NCBI RefSeq assembly: GCF_007197645.1
Contig: NZ_VKGK01000049.1
Coordinates: forward strand, 1-32,699
DNA length: 32,699 bases
Origin: Shewanella hanedai
GTDB taxonomy: Bacteria > Pseudomonadota > Gammaproteobacteria > Enterobacterales > Shewanellaceae
Reading direction: 5' to 3'
The notes beneath the pieces were generated by a model that searched no databases, had not been told where the DNA came from, and saw only the letters and a list, made by a program, of their open reading frames with translations. This document shows positions 15,676 through 23,860 of the stretch, piece after piece (the stretch's first letter is position 1; each line of letters starts with the position of its first letter). The translations under genes and the position numbers were made by a program.

Positions 15676-16036
15676 GTTATATGCCTTTATTTGAGAGAGG
15701 GTTATTTAATTAATATTTGATATCAAAACCTGTCACAAGTGTCAAGTTTATGGCTGGCGTATCGTTTTCATAAAACTGTTGAATCCTTTTTGGAAAATAA
15801 TTGAGTTGACACTGAAGTCAGGATTTGTAAGCTTGGTTAAGATTTAGTCAGAGCACAATTTGTCGTTAACAGTGTTATTTTCTCTATTTTACTTGTCATA
15901 AAATATGAGTTTGATTAAGACTGGAATTAATAATGAAATTAATTTTATTGTGCTTTATAAATTTACTGTCTGAATGTTATTTAATAATAATGATGTTTAG
16001 TAAAAATATAAATATAATAACTAAGAAGGAATGATT
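15676..16036. other. divergent region between the aminotransferase and the Tsx-like gene
   Basis: An A+T-rich region of 361 bases with the aminotransferase promoter candidate at its left end. The stretch before the channel gene (15900-16020) is nearly all A and T. No copy of the TTCCA-N5-TGRAA dyad and no gene was found. Confidence 0.5.
15717..15745 (-). promoter_or_regulatory. candidate sigma-70 promoter for the aminotransferase gene
   Basis: On the minus strand TTGACA (15745-15740) and TATCAA (15722-15717) are separated by 17 bases, about 40 bases upstream of the ATG. The -35 box is a perfect match; the -10 box matches 4 of 6. The TGACACTTGTGACA segment overlapping the -35 box is partly palindromic. 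Confidence 0.45.
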
Positions 16037-16876
16037 ATGAGGTTCTGTAAAACAGCGAGTGCTATTGCTACAAGTTTAATTGTCTCGTCAGCGCTAATAA
16101 CGACAAATGCTACTGCGGAGAATTGGAGCAATACAGAAGTACAACTACAAGCATTGGGTGAGTTGGAGGTTGTTGGCACAGGTGGTACTGCTACAACAAC
16201 GATTGTGACATTCCAACATGCTGGTGGATGGGATTACGGTGATAACTTTTTCTTCGTCGACTATAGCCGTTACGATGTCAATAACGATGCTAATTTTCCT
16301 GTCGAAGACAGTAGTGAATTCTATGGTGAGTGGTATTCAAACTTTAGTTTGGGTGCCATTACTGGCAATGATCTCTCATTTGGTCCAGTGAAAGATATTG
16401 GGCTTGTGGCAGGTTTTAACTTTGCGCCAGAAGTGGATAGTGCATGGCTTCTTCCTGGTGTGAGGTTTTCATTGGACTTGCCTGGCTTTGCTTTCGCACA
16501 GGTTGATGTGACTGGTTATATCCATCAAGGTGGTGGCAGTGCTTCCTCTTCTGTTTTCACTGTTGTGAATGAAGATTCAAGCTTCATGGTTGATTTTGCT
16601 TGGGCCTATCCTTTTAAAATTGGGTCTACAAGCTGGAGCCTAGAAGGGCACTTAGAATATATCGATGGTCGTGAACAGACTAACAATTTTGGCAAAACGG
16701 ATCTTGAGTACTGGATCTTGTTTCAACCGCAGCTTCGTTTAGATTTAGGTGAACTGTTAGGTACGAATGCCAATCAATTGTTTGTTGGTATTGAGTATCA
16801 ATATTGGAAAAACAAACTCGGTGAAAAGGGTACAGATGATAATGCCGCACAATTCTTAGCGGTATGGCGATTCTAA
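16037..16876 (+). CDS. Tsx-like nucleoside-specific outer-membrane channel
   Basis: A 279-residue protein with a clear signal peptide: MRFCKTASAIATSLIVSSAL, with cleavage near ATA-ENW around residue 27. The mature part has alternating aromatic/polar beta strands (WDYGDNFFFVDYSRYD, EFYGEWYSNFSLG, GHLEYIDGREQTN) and a C-terminal strand ending in Phe (FLAVWRF), the hallmark of outer-membrane barrels. The pattern matches the Tsx/OmpK nucleoside channel family, which passes nucleosides and deoxynucleosides. I start at the ATG at 16037 since AAGGA (16026-16030) is 6 bases upstream, while the ATG at 16031 abuts it. Next to a purine permease and a glyoxylate aminotransferase, a role in purine nucleoside uptake is plausible. 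Confidence 0.8.
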   Translation: MRFCKTASAIATSLIVSSALITTNATAENWSNTEVQLQALGELEVVGTGGTATTTIVTFQHAGGWDYGDNFFFVDYSRYDVNNDANFPVEDSSEFYGEWYSNFSLGAITGNDLSFGPVKDIGLVAGFNFAPEVDSAWLLPGVRFSLDLPGFAFAQVDVTGYIHQGGGSASSSVFTVVNEDSSFMVDFAWAYPFKIGSTSWSLEGHLEYIDGREQTNNFGKTDLEYWILFQPQLRLDLGELLGTNANQLFVGIEYQYWKNKLGEKGTDDNAAQFLAVWRF

Positions 16877-16900
16877 TCTAACTATTAGCTGTGATCTGTA

Positions 16901-16932
16901 GCCAGTGATCATAAATCCTAATGATCACTGGC
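16901..16932. terminator. strong hairpin between convergent genes
   Basis: A perfect 12-base-pair stem GCCAGTGATCAT / ATGATCACTGGC with an 8-base loop, placed between the convergent channel gene and the unrecognised gene. It probably ends transcription from both sides, although no long T run follows. Confidence 0.55.
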
Positions 16933-16997
16933 AAGCCCCTTTATGGTGAGATTACCAGTAAACATATCCCCAGCAACGGGCACTGTTACTGAATACC

Positions 16998-17864
16998 TTA
17001 GTTAACCTCATTAATGAGTGTTTGTTGGCAATAGGCGAGTCGTTGACGGATCCCATCAAGATATTGCGAAGCGAGGTTATGGATTAGATACCAGTGAGTT
17101 GGTGTCGATTCAGGTGTTTGGTTGAAGAAAAGGCTTTCGCAGGCTAAGAGCTTGTCTTGGCTTGAATGGTTAAGCCAAGATGAGATATGGCTAGATGACA
17201 TCTCTTCTAACTTCGAAATAGATTGTTGGCGTTGTTCTTCTGCACAATCAATGTGCTTTCCTATCTCTATCAACTGAGTAAATGGACATTGGCTATCTAT
17301 CGATGGCATCAAGTTGTGTTCTATAACGCTTGTATTTTTACGCTCTGGCTCGGTCAGGTAGAGCTCTCTCCAATTAAGGTTATGTGTCTGTAACGCTAGC
17401 GCTATTCGGCGCTCACCTAGCCAATTATGCACCATGCAAGGCAAGTGTTCTTGCTTGGACATCATTAGATCACGACTGAGACTTGGCAGTAAAGACATGC
17501 GCTTAACATGTAGTTGCCCTGATAGCTGAGTCATGAGTACTGTGGTGACTAATCCTGTTGATGGCCAACAATTGAGCCTTCCTTCCAACTGTTCTGCGAC
17601 TTCGACTAATTGTTGAGTTAATAACGCTTCTTCTGCTTCGTCCAAAAATCCAGTGACAACAAAAGGGGCCTCAGAACCGACAAATGGACCGTTTGAGATA
17701 TTGATTAGCGAGTCGGGTGTGTCCTCTTTACTGCTTGGAGACTCGGTTCCGTTAAAAATGAAAGTGACACCATTTGCTGCTATGTCCCAATTTCCTGACG
17801 CGTTTCCTACAATGGTTGCAGTGGTAAATAGGGATGATTGAGCGGGAGAGTTGACTATCTGCAT
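16998..17864 (-). CDS. hypothetical protein, family not recognised
   Basis: A 288-residue protein I cannot assign. It has no signal peptide and no membrane span. The first 60 residues are rich in Gly, Asn, Ser and Thr (for example IVGNASGNWDIAANGVTFIF). A helical, Glu/Gln/Leu-rich middle and C-terminal part follows, with segments such as TQQLVEVAEQLEGRLN and EEQRQQSISKLEEM, and a Trp-containing C-terminal region (THWYLIHNLASQYLDGIRQR). A plausible ribosome site AAAGG precedes the ATG by about 7 bases and the frame is intact over its length, so I believe it is a gene. It converges on the Tsx-like gene and is divergent from the GntR gene. No function is suggested. Confidence 0.6.
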   Translation of the reverse strand: MQIVNSPAQSSLFTTATIVGNASGNWDIAANGVTFIFNGTESPSSKEDTPDSLINISNGPFVGSEAPFVVTGFLDEAEEALLTQQLVEVAEQLEGRLNCWPSTGLVTTVLMTQLSGQLHVKRMSLLPSLSRDLMMSKQEHLPCMVHNWLGERRIALALQTHNLNWRELYLTEPERKNTSVIEHNLMPSIDSQCPFTQLIEIGKHIDCAEEQRQQSISKLEEMSSSHISSWLNHSSQDKLLACESLFFNQTPESTPTHWYLIHNLASQYLDGIRQRLAYCQQTLINEVN

Positions 17865-18090
17865 TGGAGCCTTTGAGTGTGGAACACTGGGTAAGCGATG
17901 ATTATCAAGCAGATGTTACCTACTGATACCGATGTGCTTAAAATGTACCAATATACAGGTGGTTTGTAAATTCAAGTGATTGGCAAATCATCACATATCT
18001 AAAATTAGTCAAGCTGGCGTGGTATTGAGCCAATGTTGCCTTACTTTTAACAACTATATTGACATTAATGAGTCTACACTTGTTAACTTT

Positions 18091-18100
18091 TTGTCGACAA
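18091..18100. promoter_or_regulatory. palindrome TTGTCGACAA, upstream copy
   Basis: A perfect 10-base palindrome 16 bases upstream of the -35 box of the GntR-gene promoter. Its centre lies 52 bases, close to five helical turns, from the centre of the second copy, which suits cooperative or looped binding. Confidence 0.6.
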
Positions 18101-18115
18101 TATCGAGGTTTATTA

Positions 18116-18144
18116 TTGACCAGTATGGAATAGTTGGCTATATT
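18116..18144 (+). promoter_or_regulatory. sigma-70 promoter of the gntR-prp cluster
   Basis: TTGACC (18116-18121) and TATATT (18139-18144) with a 17-base spacer. The -10 box overlaps the second TTGTCGACAA palindrome by two bases, so a bound repressor would block it. Confidence 0.7.
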
Positions 18145-18152
18145 GTCGACAA
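18143..18152. promoter_or_regulatory. palindrome TTGTCGACAA, copy at the -10 box
   Basis: A perfect repeat of the upstream palindrome, in the form ATTGTCGACAAT, covering the end of the -10 box and the start-site region. It is a likely autorepression site for the GntR protein; GntR/FadR-family operators are short palindromes of this kind. Confidence 0.65.
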
Positions 18153-18181
18153 TGTATTTGTAATGTGATTGTTAGAAGACT

Positions 18182-18844
18182 ATGACTTTTTTCAATGAAG
18201 AACCTATAACTGCTGCAGATAAAACATTTTTTCAGCTACGAAAAGATATTGTTGAAGGTGGTATTTTAGCAGGATCTAAATTGAGCGAAGCTGAGTTGTC
18301 GACAAAGTACTGCGTCAGTCGTGCCATTATTCGTGAAGCTATTAATCGTTTAGAGTCATGTAATCTTGTCGAGCGTAAAGCGAATATCGGCGCTCGAGTT
18401 GTCGCATTAACACCAGCCGGTTTAATTGATCTCTATCAAGTACGTGAGTCATTAGAAGGCATGGCAGCACGTCTCGCCGCTAAGAATATGACGCCCGAAG
18501 AGATCGACAATCTCAATTCGTTACTCAATTCCCATTTTCAAAAAGTGAAAACGGGTGAGTCATATTATCAAGAAGCAGGTGATGTTGATTTTCACTATCG
18601 CATCATCTTAGGCAGTAAAAATAAACACCTAATCACAATGTTAATTGATGGGATCTATCATCTGGTTCGCATGTATCGCGTTCAGCTTGGTATGTCAGGG
18701 CCTAGGATCACCACGGCTTTTGATGAGCATAGACATATCGTTCAAGCCATATCGAATCGTGACGAAGAGCTCGCTGAAATGCTGATGCGTCGCCACATTA
18801 TGTATTCAAAGAAAAATGTAGAAGCCAAACTCGTTAAGAGTTAA
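18182..18844 (+). CDS. GntR/FadR-family (FCD) regulator of the 2-methylcitrate genes
   Basis: A 220-residue regulator. The winged helix-turn-helix covers about residues 10-75 (LRKDIVEGGILAGSKLSE, then VSRAIIREAINRLESCNLVE). The FCD ligand domain covers about 80-215, with the expected metal/ligand residues in DVDFHYRIILG and in the late helix DEHRHIVQAI. It directly precedes prpB on the same strand (47 bases), and GntR-type regulators commonly control prp genes in Shewanella and relatives in place of the sigma-54-type PrpR. The promoter carries two TTGTCGACAA sites, and a third identical copy lies inside its own coding region at 18296-18305. The effector is probably 2-methylcitrate or another pathway intermediate; this is inference. 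Confidence 0.85.
   Translation: MTFFNEEPITAADKTFFQLRKDIVEGGILAGSKLSEAELSTKYCVSRAIIREAINRLESCNLVERKANIGARVVALTPAGLIDLYQVRESLEGMAARLAAKNMTPEEIDNLNSLLNSHFQKVKTGESYYQEAGDVDFHYRIILGSKNKHLITMLIDGIYHLVRMYRVQLGMSGPRITTAFDEHRHIVQAISNRDEELAEMLMRRHIMYSKKNVEAKLVKS
18296..18305. promoter_or_regulatory. palindrome TTGTCGACAA, intragenic copy
   Basis: A third exact copy of the promoter palindrome, inside the region encoding the DNA-binding domain. I noticed no other exact copy in the window. It could be an auxiliary operator. Confidence 0.4.
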
Positions 18845-18891
18845 CACCCAAATTATATATTTAGTTTAAGAGCTAGCTTAAGGAGATGAAG

Positions 18892-19770
18892 ATGAGTGCA
18901 GGGAAAAAGTTTCGTCAGGCATTAGTAGACAATAAGCCACTGCAGATAGTCGGTACTATTAATGCTTACACGGCCATGATGGCCAAACAGATCGGTCACA
19001 AAGCCATCTACTTATCCGGTGGTGGTGTTGCGAATGCATCATACGGACTGCCGGATCTTGGCATGACATCGCTTAATGATGTGATTGTTGATGTGCAGCG
19101 CATCACCTCTGCATGTGATCTCCCTTTACTCGTTGATATTGATACGGGTTGGGGCGGAGCATTTAATATTGCCAAAACAGTGCGTGATATGGAGAAAGCA
19201 GGGGCTGCTGCGGTTCATATGGAAGATCAAGTGGCGCAAAAGCGTTGTGGTCACCGTCCTAATAAAGAGATCGTGTCGACGGAAGAGATGGTAGATCGCA
19301 TTAAAGCGGCCGTTGATGCTCGTACAGACCCTGACTTTTTCATCATGGCTCGCACAGATTCATTTGCGCAAGAGGGACTAGAGGCTGCAATTGCGCGTGC
19401 TAAAGCCTACGTTGCTGCTGGCGCTGATGGTATTTTTGCTGAAGCGGTTAAAACTGAAGCCCACTATCGTGCCTTTTCTGAAGCACTAGATGTGCCGATT
19501 TTGGCCAATATCACTGAATTTGGCCAAACAGAACTTTGGAACAAACAAGAACTAGGAGAGTGGGGCGCTGACATGGTGCTTTATCCTTTAAGTGCATTTC
19601 GTGCCATGAACAAGGCTGCTGAGATGGTGTATTCATCAATACTTGAAAATGGCGATCAAAAAGCCGTCGTTGATTCAATGCAGACGCGTATGGATCTGTA
19701 TAACTATCTTGGATATCACGATTACGAAGAGAAGTTAGACAGTTTGTTCGCGGAAGGTAAAAACAAATAA
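18892..19770 (+). CDS. prpB: 2-methylisocitrate lyase PrpB
   Basis: A 292-residue member of the isocitrate lyase/PEP mutase superfamily. It splits 2-methylisocitrate into pyruvate and succinate, the last step of the 2-methylcitrate cycle for propionyl-CoA. The metal-binding VDIDTGWGG contains Asp82 and Asp84, and the catalytic loop QKRCGHRPNK has Cys119 as the active-site cysteine. The N-terminal INAYTAMMAKQIGHKAIYLS is typical. I place the start at 18892: AAGGAG (18880-18885) is 6 bases upstream, whereas the ATG at 18886 touches it. It is the first enzyme gene of the cluster prpB-prpC-acnD-prpF. The length agrees with E. coli PrpB. Confidence 0.95.
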   Translation: MSAGKKFRQALVDNKPLQIVGTINAYTAMMAKQIGHKAIYLSGGGVANASYGLPDLGMTSLNDVIVDVQRITSACDLPLLVDIDTGWGGAFNIAKTVRDMEKAGAAAVHMEDQVAQKRCGHRPNKEIVSTEEMVDRIKAAVDARTDPDFFIMARTDSFAQEGLEAAIARAKAYVAAGADGIFAEAVKTEAHYRAFSEALDVPILANITEFGQTELWNKQELGEWGADMVLYPLSAFRAMNKAAEMVYSSILENGDQKAVVDSMQTRMDLYNYLGYHDYEEKLDSLFAEGKNK

Positions 19771-19872
19771 TCTCAATGATATGAACCCTACAACTTATGC
19801 ATCAATAACAAGGCAACACAACAAAATAGCCAGAGCATAAGTCGATCAATAAAGAAGGAAGAGGAACAAGTT

Positions 19873-20997
19873 ATGGTAGATAAAAAACTAAGTGGTGCAG
19901 GTCTTCGTGGTCAAAGTGCAGGCGATACATCGCTATGTACTGTGGGCAAGTCAGGTTCAGGATTAACCTATTGTGGTTATGATGTGGCTGACTTAGCTGA
20001 TAACACCACGTTTGAAGAGGTGGCGTATCTGTTATTTAACGGCGAGTTACCCAATAGTGCACAACTTGATGCCTATAAGATTGAGTTAATGACTCAGCGT
20101 GATCTTCCTCAAGCGTTAAAAGAGGTTCTGCAACGCATACCTGCCGATGCGCATCCGATGGATGTAATGCGCACGGGTTGCTCATTTTTAGGTAATTTAG
20201 AGCCAGAAGCTGATTTTAGTGAACAAGCTCAAGCTGCCAATCGTCTGCTTGCCGCATTCCCTGCCATTATGTGTTACTGGTATCGATTCTCACATGACGG
20301 TCTTGAAATAGATTGTGTTACTAATGAAGACTCTCTTGCTGGCCACTTTTTGCACCTACTAAACGGCAAAGCGCCATCAGAGCAGCATCGACGTGTGATG
20401 GATGTGTCATTAATTCTCTATGCAGAGCATGAGTTTAATGCCTCGACCTTTACTGCTCGTGTATGTGCATCAACATTATCGGATATGTATTCTTGTATTA
20501 CTGGCGCTATCGGTACTTTGCGTGGACCACTGCATGGTGGAGCTAACGAAGCTGCGATGGATATGATTCAAACATTCTCATCACCTGCGGATGCAAAAAT
20601 CCAGATGGCAGGCATGCTTGAACGCAAAGAGAAAATTATGGGATTCGGGCACGCGATTTACCGCACATCGGATCCTCGTAACGTCATTATCAAAGCTTGG
20701 TCTGAAAAGTTAGCCCATGAAAATGGCGACACTTCTTTGTATGACATCTCCGTGGCGTGTGAAGAGTTTATGTGGGACACCAAGAAACTGTTCTGTAATG
20801 CTGACTTCTTCCATGCATCGGCTTACCACTTCATGGGCATTCCTACTAAGCTGTTTACGCCTATTTTTGTCTGCTCACGTCTAACGGGTTGGGCTGCCCA
20901 TGTGATGGAGCAGCGCTCTAATAACCGCATCATTCGTCCAAGTGCTGATTACACTGGGTCGGAGCCAAGAAGCGTTAAGCCTATCAGCGAAAGATAG
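19873..20997 (+). CDS. prpC: 2-methylcitrate synthase PrpC
   Basis: A 374-residue citrate synthase-family enzyme that condenses propionyl-CoA with oxaloacetate to 2-methylcitrate. The catalytic triad is visible: His221 in LHGGANEAAMDM, His260 in GFGHAIYRTSDPR and Asp311 in CNADFFHAS. The N-terminal GLRGQSAGDTSLCTVG and YCGYDVADLA are typical of methylcitrate synthases rather than the longer hexameric citrate synthases. GAGGAA lies about 6 bases before the ATG. A 12-base-pair hairpin follows its stop before acnD, so transcript levels may differ between the two genes. Confidence 0.95.
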   Translation: MVDKKLSGAGLRGQSAGDTSLCTVGKSGSGLTYCGYDVADLADNTTFEEVAYLLFNGELPNSAQLDAYKIELMTQRDLPQALKEVLQRIPADAHPMDVMRTGCSFLGNLEPEADFSEQAQAANRLLAAFPAIMCYWYRFSHDGLEIDCVTNEDSLAGHFLHLLNGKAPSEQHRRVMDVSLILYAEHEFNASTFTARVCASTLSDMYSCITGAIGTLRGPLHGGANEAAMDMIQTFSSPADAKIQMAGMLERKEKIMGFGHAIYRTSDPRNVIIKAWSEKLAHENGDTSLYDISVACEEFMWDTKKLFCNADFFHASAYHFMGIPTKLFTPIFVCSRLTGWAAHVMEQRSNNRIIRPSADYTGSEPRSVKPISER

Positions 20998-21008
20998 GTC
21001 ATAATTTT

Positions 21009-21039
21009 TGATGGAGATAGTTAACATCTATCTCCATCA
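21009..21039 (+). other. hairpin between prpC and acnD
   Basis: A perfect 12-base-pair inverted repeat TGATGGAGATAG / CTATCTCCATCA around the loop TTAACAT, 11 bases after the prpC stop. No T run follows, so it is more likely an mRNA processing or stability element than a terminator. Confidence 0.6.
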
Positions 21040-21161
21040 AGATTAAAGTTGATATTAGACACTAATAAGTATGAATTTGTTGGTATTAAAAAATTTCACA
21101 CTTAATTAGTCAATAGAGCAATGAATAGAATTAAACCAGTATCTAAACTGGGGAACACCTT

Positions 21162-23786
21162 ATGAATACGACCTACCGTAAATCTTTACCGGGTACTGAA
21201 CTCGACTATTTCGATACTCGTACAGCTGTTGATGCGATTACGCCGGGCGCCTATGACAAGCTACCTTACTCTTCCCGTGTTTATGCTGAAAACTTAGTAC
21301 GCCGTTGTGCGCCAGATAAGCTCACGGCGTGTCTTGAACAGATCATCATGCGTAAACGTGATTTGGACTTTCCTTGGTATCCAGCCCGCGTGGTATGTCA
21401 TGACATTTTAGGACAAACCGCTTTGGTTGATCTTGCCGGTCTTCGAGATGCCATTGCCGATAAAGGTGGCGACCCATCGAAAGTGAACCCTGTGGTACCG
21501 ACTCAATTAATTGTCGATCACTCTCTTGCTGTAGAGCATGCGGGGTTTGAAAAAGACGCCTTTGATAAAAATCGCGCGATTGAAGATAGACGGAACGAAG
21601 ACAGATTTCATTTTATCAACTGGACCAAAACAGCATTCAAAAATATTGATGTGATCCAGCCGGGTAATGGCATCATGCATCAGATTAACCTTGAGAAGAT
21701 GTCTCCAGTGATCCAATCCCTAGACGGTGTTGCTTTTCCTGATACGCTAGTGGGGACAGACAGTCATACACCCCACGTGGATGCACTGGGCGTGATCGCT
21801 ATCGGTGTGGGCGGCCTTGAAGCTGAAAGTGTCATGTTAGGCCGACCTTCTTATATGCGTCTGCCTGATATTGTGGGTGTGGAGCTGGTGGGTAAACGTC
21901 AACCGGGCATCACGGCGACAGATATTGTATTGGCTATTACTGAGTTTTTACGTAATGAAAAAGTGGTGTCGACCTATTTAGAGTTTTATGGCGAAGGCGC
22001 AGCTAATCTCACCTTGGGCGATCGTGCCACTATCTCAAACATGACACCAGAATTTGGCGCAACGGCTGCCATGTTCTATATCGATGACAAAACCATTGAC
22101 TACCTTAAGTTAACGGGTCGAGAAGATGCGCAAGTTAAGTTGGTTGAGACCTACGCGAAACAAAGCGGTTTATGGGCTGGTAGCCTAAAAGATGCAGAGT
22201 ATGAACGTGTATTGCATTTTGACTTGTCATCAGTGGGCCGTAACATCGCAGGGCCTTCTAATCCACATCGACGTGTTTCAACCAATGAGCTGGCTGAAAT
22301 GGGGATTAGTGGTACACCTGATTCTTATCAAAAAGACATTGAGAACGGCATGATGCCAGATGGTGCTTGTATCATTGCAGCCATCACTAGTTGTACTAAT
22401 ACATCTAATCCTCGTAATGTCATTGCCGCAGGTTTACTTGCCCGTAATGCTAACGCAAAGGGATTAACCCGAAAGCCTTGGGTTAAAACATCCTTAGCAC
22501 CTGGCTCAAAAGCTGTGCAGCTGTATCTTGAAGAGGCTGAGTTGTTACCCGAACTTGAAGCACTCGGCTTTGGTATTGTTGGTTTTGCCTGCACAACCTG
22601 TAACGGCATGAGTGGCGCGTTAGATCCCGTTATTCAACAAGAGGTGATCGACAGAGATTTGTACGCGACAGCGGTACTGTCTGGTAACCGAAACTTTGAT
22701 GGCCGTATCCACCCGTATGCAAAACAAGCCTTTTTAGCATCACCGCCTTTAGTTGTTGCGTATGCGATTGCGGGCACCATTCGTTTCGATATTGAGAAAG
22801 ACAGCTTAGGAAAAGATAGCCAAGGTAATGAGATAACTCTGAAAGATCTCTGGCCATCAGATGAAGAGATAGATGCAGTTGTGGCGGCGAGTGTTAAGCC
22901 TGAGCAGTTCCGCAAAGTCTATGAGCCTATGTTTGATATCAAAGTAGAATACGGCGCGGATGTGGATCCACAGTATCAATGGCGTCCACAGAGTACCTAC
23001 ATTCGTCGTCCTCCTTATTGGGAAGGTGCATTAGCGGGTGAGCGCACCATGAAAGGCATGCGTCCGTTGGCAGTACTAGGCGATAACATTACGACTGATC
23101 ACCTTTCTCCTTCTAATGCAATTATGCTCGACAGTGCAGCTGGAGCATATCTGGATAAGATGGGATTGCCAGAGGTTGATTTTAACTCTTATGCCACTCA
23201 CCGTGGCGATCATTTAACTGCTCAGCGCGCAACGTTTGCTAACCCTAAGTTGTTTAATGAGATGGTGACTCACCTTGGTAAAGGCGGAACAACGGAAGTT
23301 AAACAAGGTTCACTGGCGCGCATTGAGCCTGAAGGTCAAGTTTCACGTATGTGGGAAGCGATTGAGACGTATATGGAACGTAAGCAGCCACTCATCATTA
23401 TTGCTGGCGCTGATTATGGTCAAGGTTCAAGTCGTGACTGGGCAGCTAAAGGTGTTCGTTTAGCTGGTGTTGAAGTGATTGTTGCTGAAGGATTTGAGCG
23501 TATCCATCGTACCAATTTAGTGGGAATGGGCGTATTGCCGCTAGAGTTCACTAATGGTGAGAACCGTCATACCTATCAAATCGATGGTACTGAAACTTAC
23601 GATGTCATAGGCGATCGAATACCTGGTGGGATGTTGACCGTGATTATCACTCGCACGAGTGGTGAGAAAATAGAGGTCGCGGTGAAGTGTCGTTTAGATA
23701 CGGCTGAAGAGGCATCGATTTATGAGGCAGGCGGAATATTACAACGTTTTGCTCAAGACTTCCTCGAGTCATCTGCTGTGGCTTAA
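21162..23786 (+). CDS. acnD: Fe-S 2-methylcitrate dehydratase AcnD
   Basis: An 874-residue aconitase-family enzyme. It dehydrates 2-methylcitrate to a 2-methylaconitate isomer that PrpF must then isomerise; together they replace PrpD. The 4Fe-4S ligands are Cys411 (AAITSCTNTSNP), Cys477 and Cys480 (GFACTTCNGMSG). The swivel domain shows the conserved DYGQGSSRDWAAKG near 768-781 and GDNITTDHLSPSNAI near 640-654. The presence of prpF immediately downstream distinguishes it from housekeeping AcnA. The length fits AcnD (about 865-870). GGGGAA precedes the ATG by about 7 bases. A strong hairpin follows the stop. Confidence 0.95.
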   Translation: MNTTYRKSLPGTELDYFDTRTAVDAITPGAYDKLPYSSRVYAENLVRRCAPDKLTACLEQIIMRKRDLDFPWYPARVVCHDILGQTALVDLAGLRDAIADKGGDPSKVNPVVPTQLIVDHSLAVEHAGFEKDAFDKNRAIEDRRNEDRFHFINWTKTAFKNIDVIQPGNGIMHQINLEKMSPVIQSLDGVAFPDTLVGTDSHTPHVDALGVIAIGVGGLEAESVMLGRPSYMRLPDIVGVELVGKRQPGITATDIVLAITEFLRNEKVVSTYLEFYGEGAANLTLGDRATISNMTPEFGATAAMFYIDDKTIDYLKLTGREDAQVKLVETYAKQSGLWAGSLKDAEYERVLHFDLSSVGRNIAGPSNPHRRVSTNELAEMGISGTPDSYQKDIENGMMPDGACIIAAITSCTNTSNPRNVIAAGLLARNANAKGLTRKPWVKTSLAPGSKAVQLYLEEAELLPELEALGFGIVGFACTTCNGMSGALDPVIQQEVIDRDLYATAVLSGNRNFDGRIHPYAKQAFLASPPLVVAYAIAGTIRFDIEKDSLGKDSQGNEITLKDLWPSDEEIDAVVAASVKPEQFRKVYEPMFDIKVEYGADVDPQYQWRPQSTYIRRPPYWEGALAGERTMKGMRPLAVLGDNITTDHLSPSNAIMLDSAAGAYLDKMGLPEVDFNSYATHRGDHLTAQRATFANPKLFNEMVTHLGKGGTTEVKQGSLARIEPEGQVSRMWEAIETYMERKQPLIIIAGADYGQGSSRDWAAKGVRLAGVEVIVAEGFERIHRTNLVGMGVLPLEFTNGENRHTYQIDGTETYDVIGDRIPGGMLTVIITRTSGEKIEVAVKCRLDTAEEASIYEAGGILQRFAQDFLESSAVA

Positions 23787-23812
23787 TTGACATTATTTCT
23801 ATATTTAGCAAC

Positions 23813-23846
23813 ATAGAGAGTGGCGCTGTAATGCGCCACTCTCTAT
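23813..23846 (+). other. strong hairpin between acnD and prpF
   Basis: A perfect 14-base-pair stem ATAGAGAGTGGCGC / GCGCCACTCTCTAT with a 6-base loop. It ends just before the prpF ribosome site AGGTGG (23850-23855). No T run follows. It probably separates or stabilises the acnD and prpF messages rather than ending transcription. Confidence 0.65.
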
Positions 23847-23860
23847 TAAAGGTGGTATAC

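Larger units (their letters stand above)
17865..18181. other. control region upstream of the GntR gene
   Basis: This 317-base region has no gene. Its right part holds a near-consensus promoter and two perfect TTGTCGACAA palindromes, described separately. Confidence 0.6.

Noticed and set aside
17653..17841. A 62-codon plus-strand frame inside the unrecognised gene
   Set aside because: No ribosome site; it overlaps the longer minus-strand gene, which has one.
17980..18168. A 62-codon frame upstream of the GntR gene
   Set aside because: It covers the promoter and both palindromes, with no ribosome site and no family resemblance.
22328..22915. Several 75-93-codon minus-strand frames inside acnD
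   Set aside because: They lie antisense to a gene with full aconitase motifs and have no ribosome sites.
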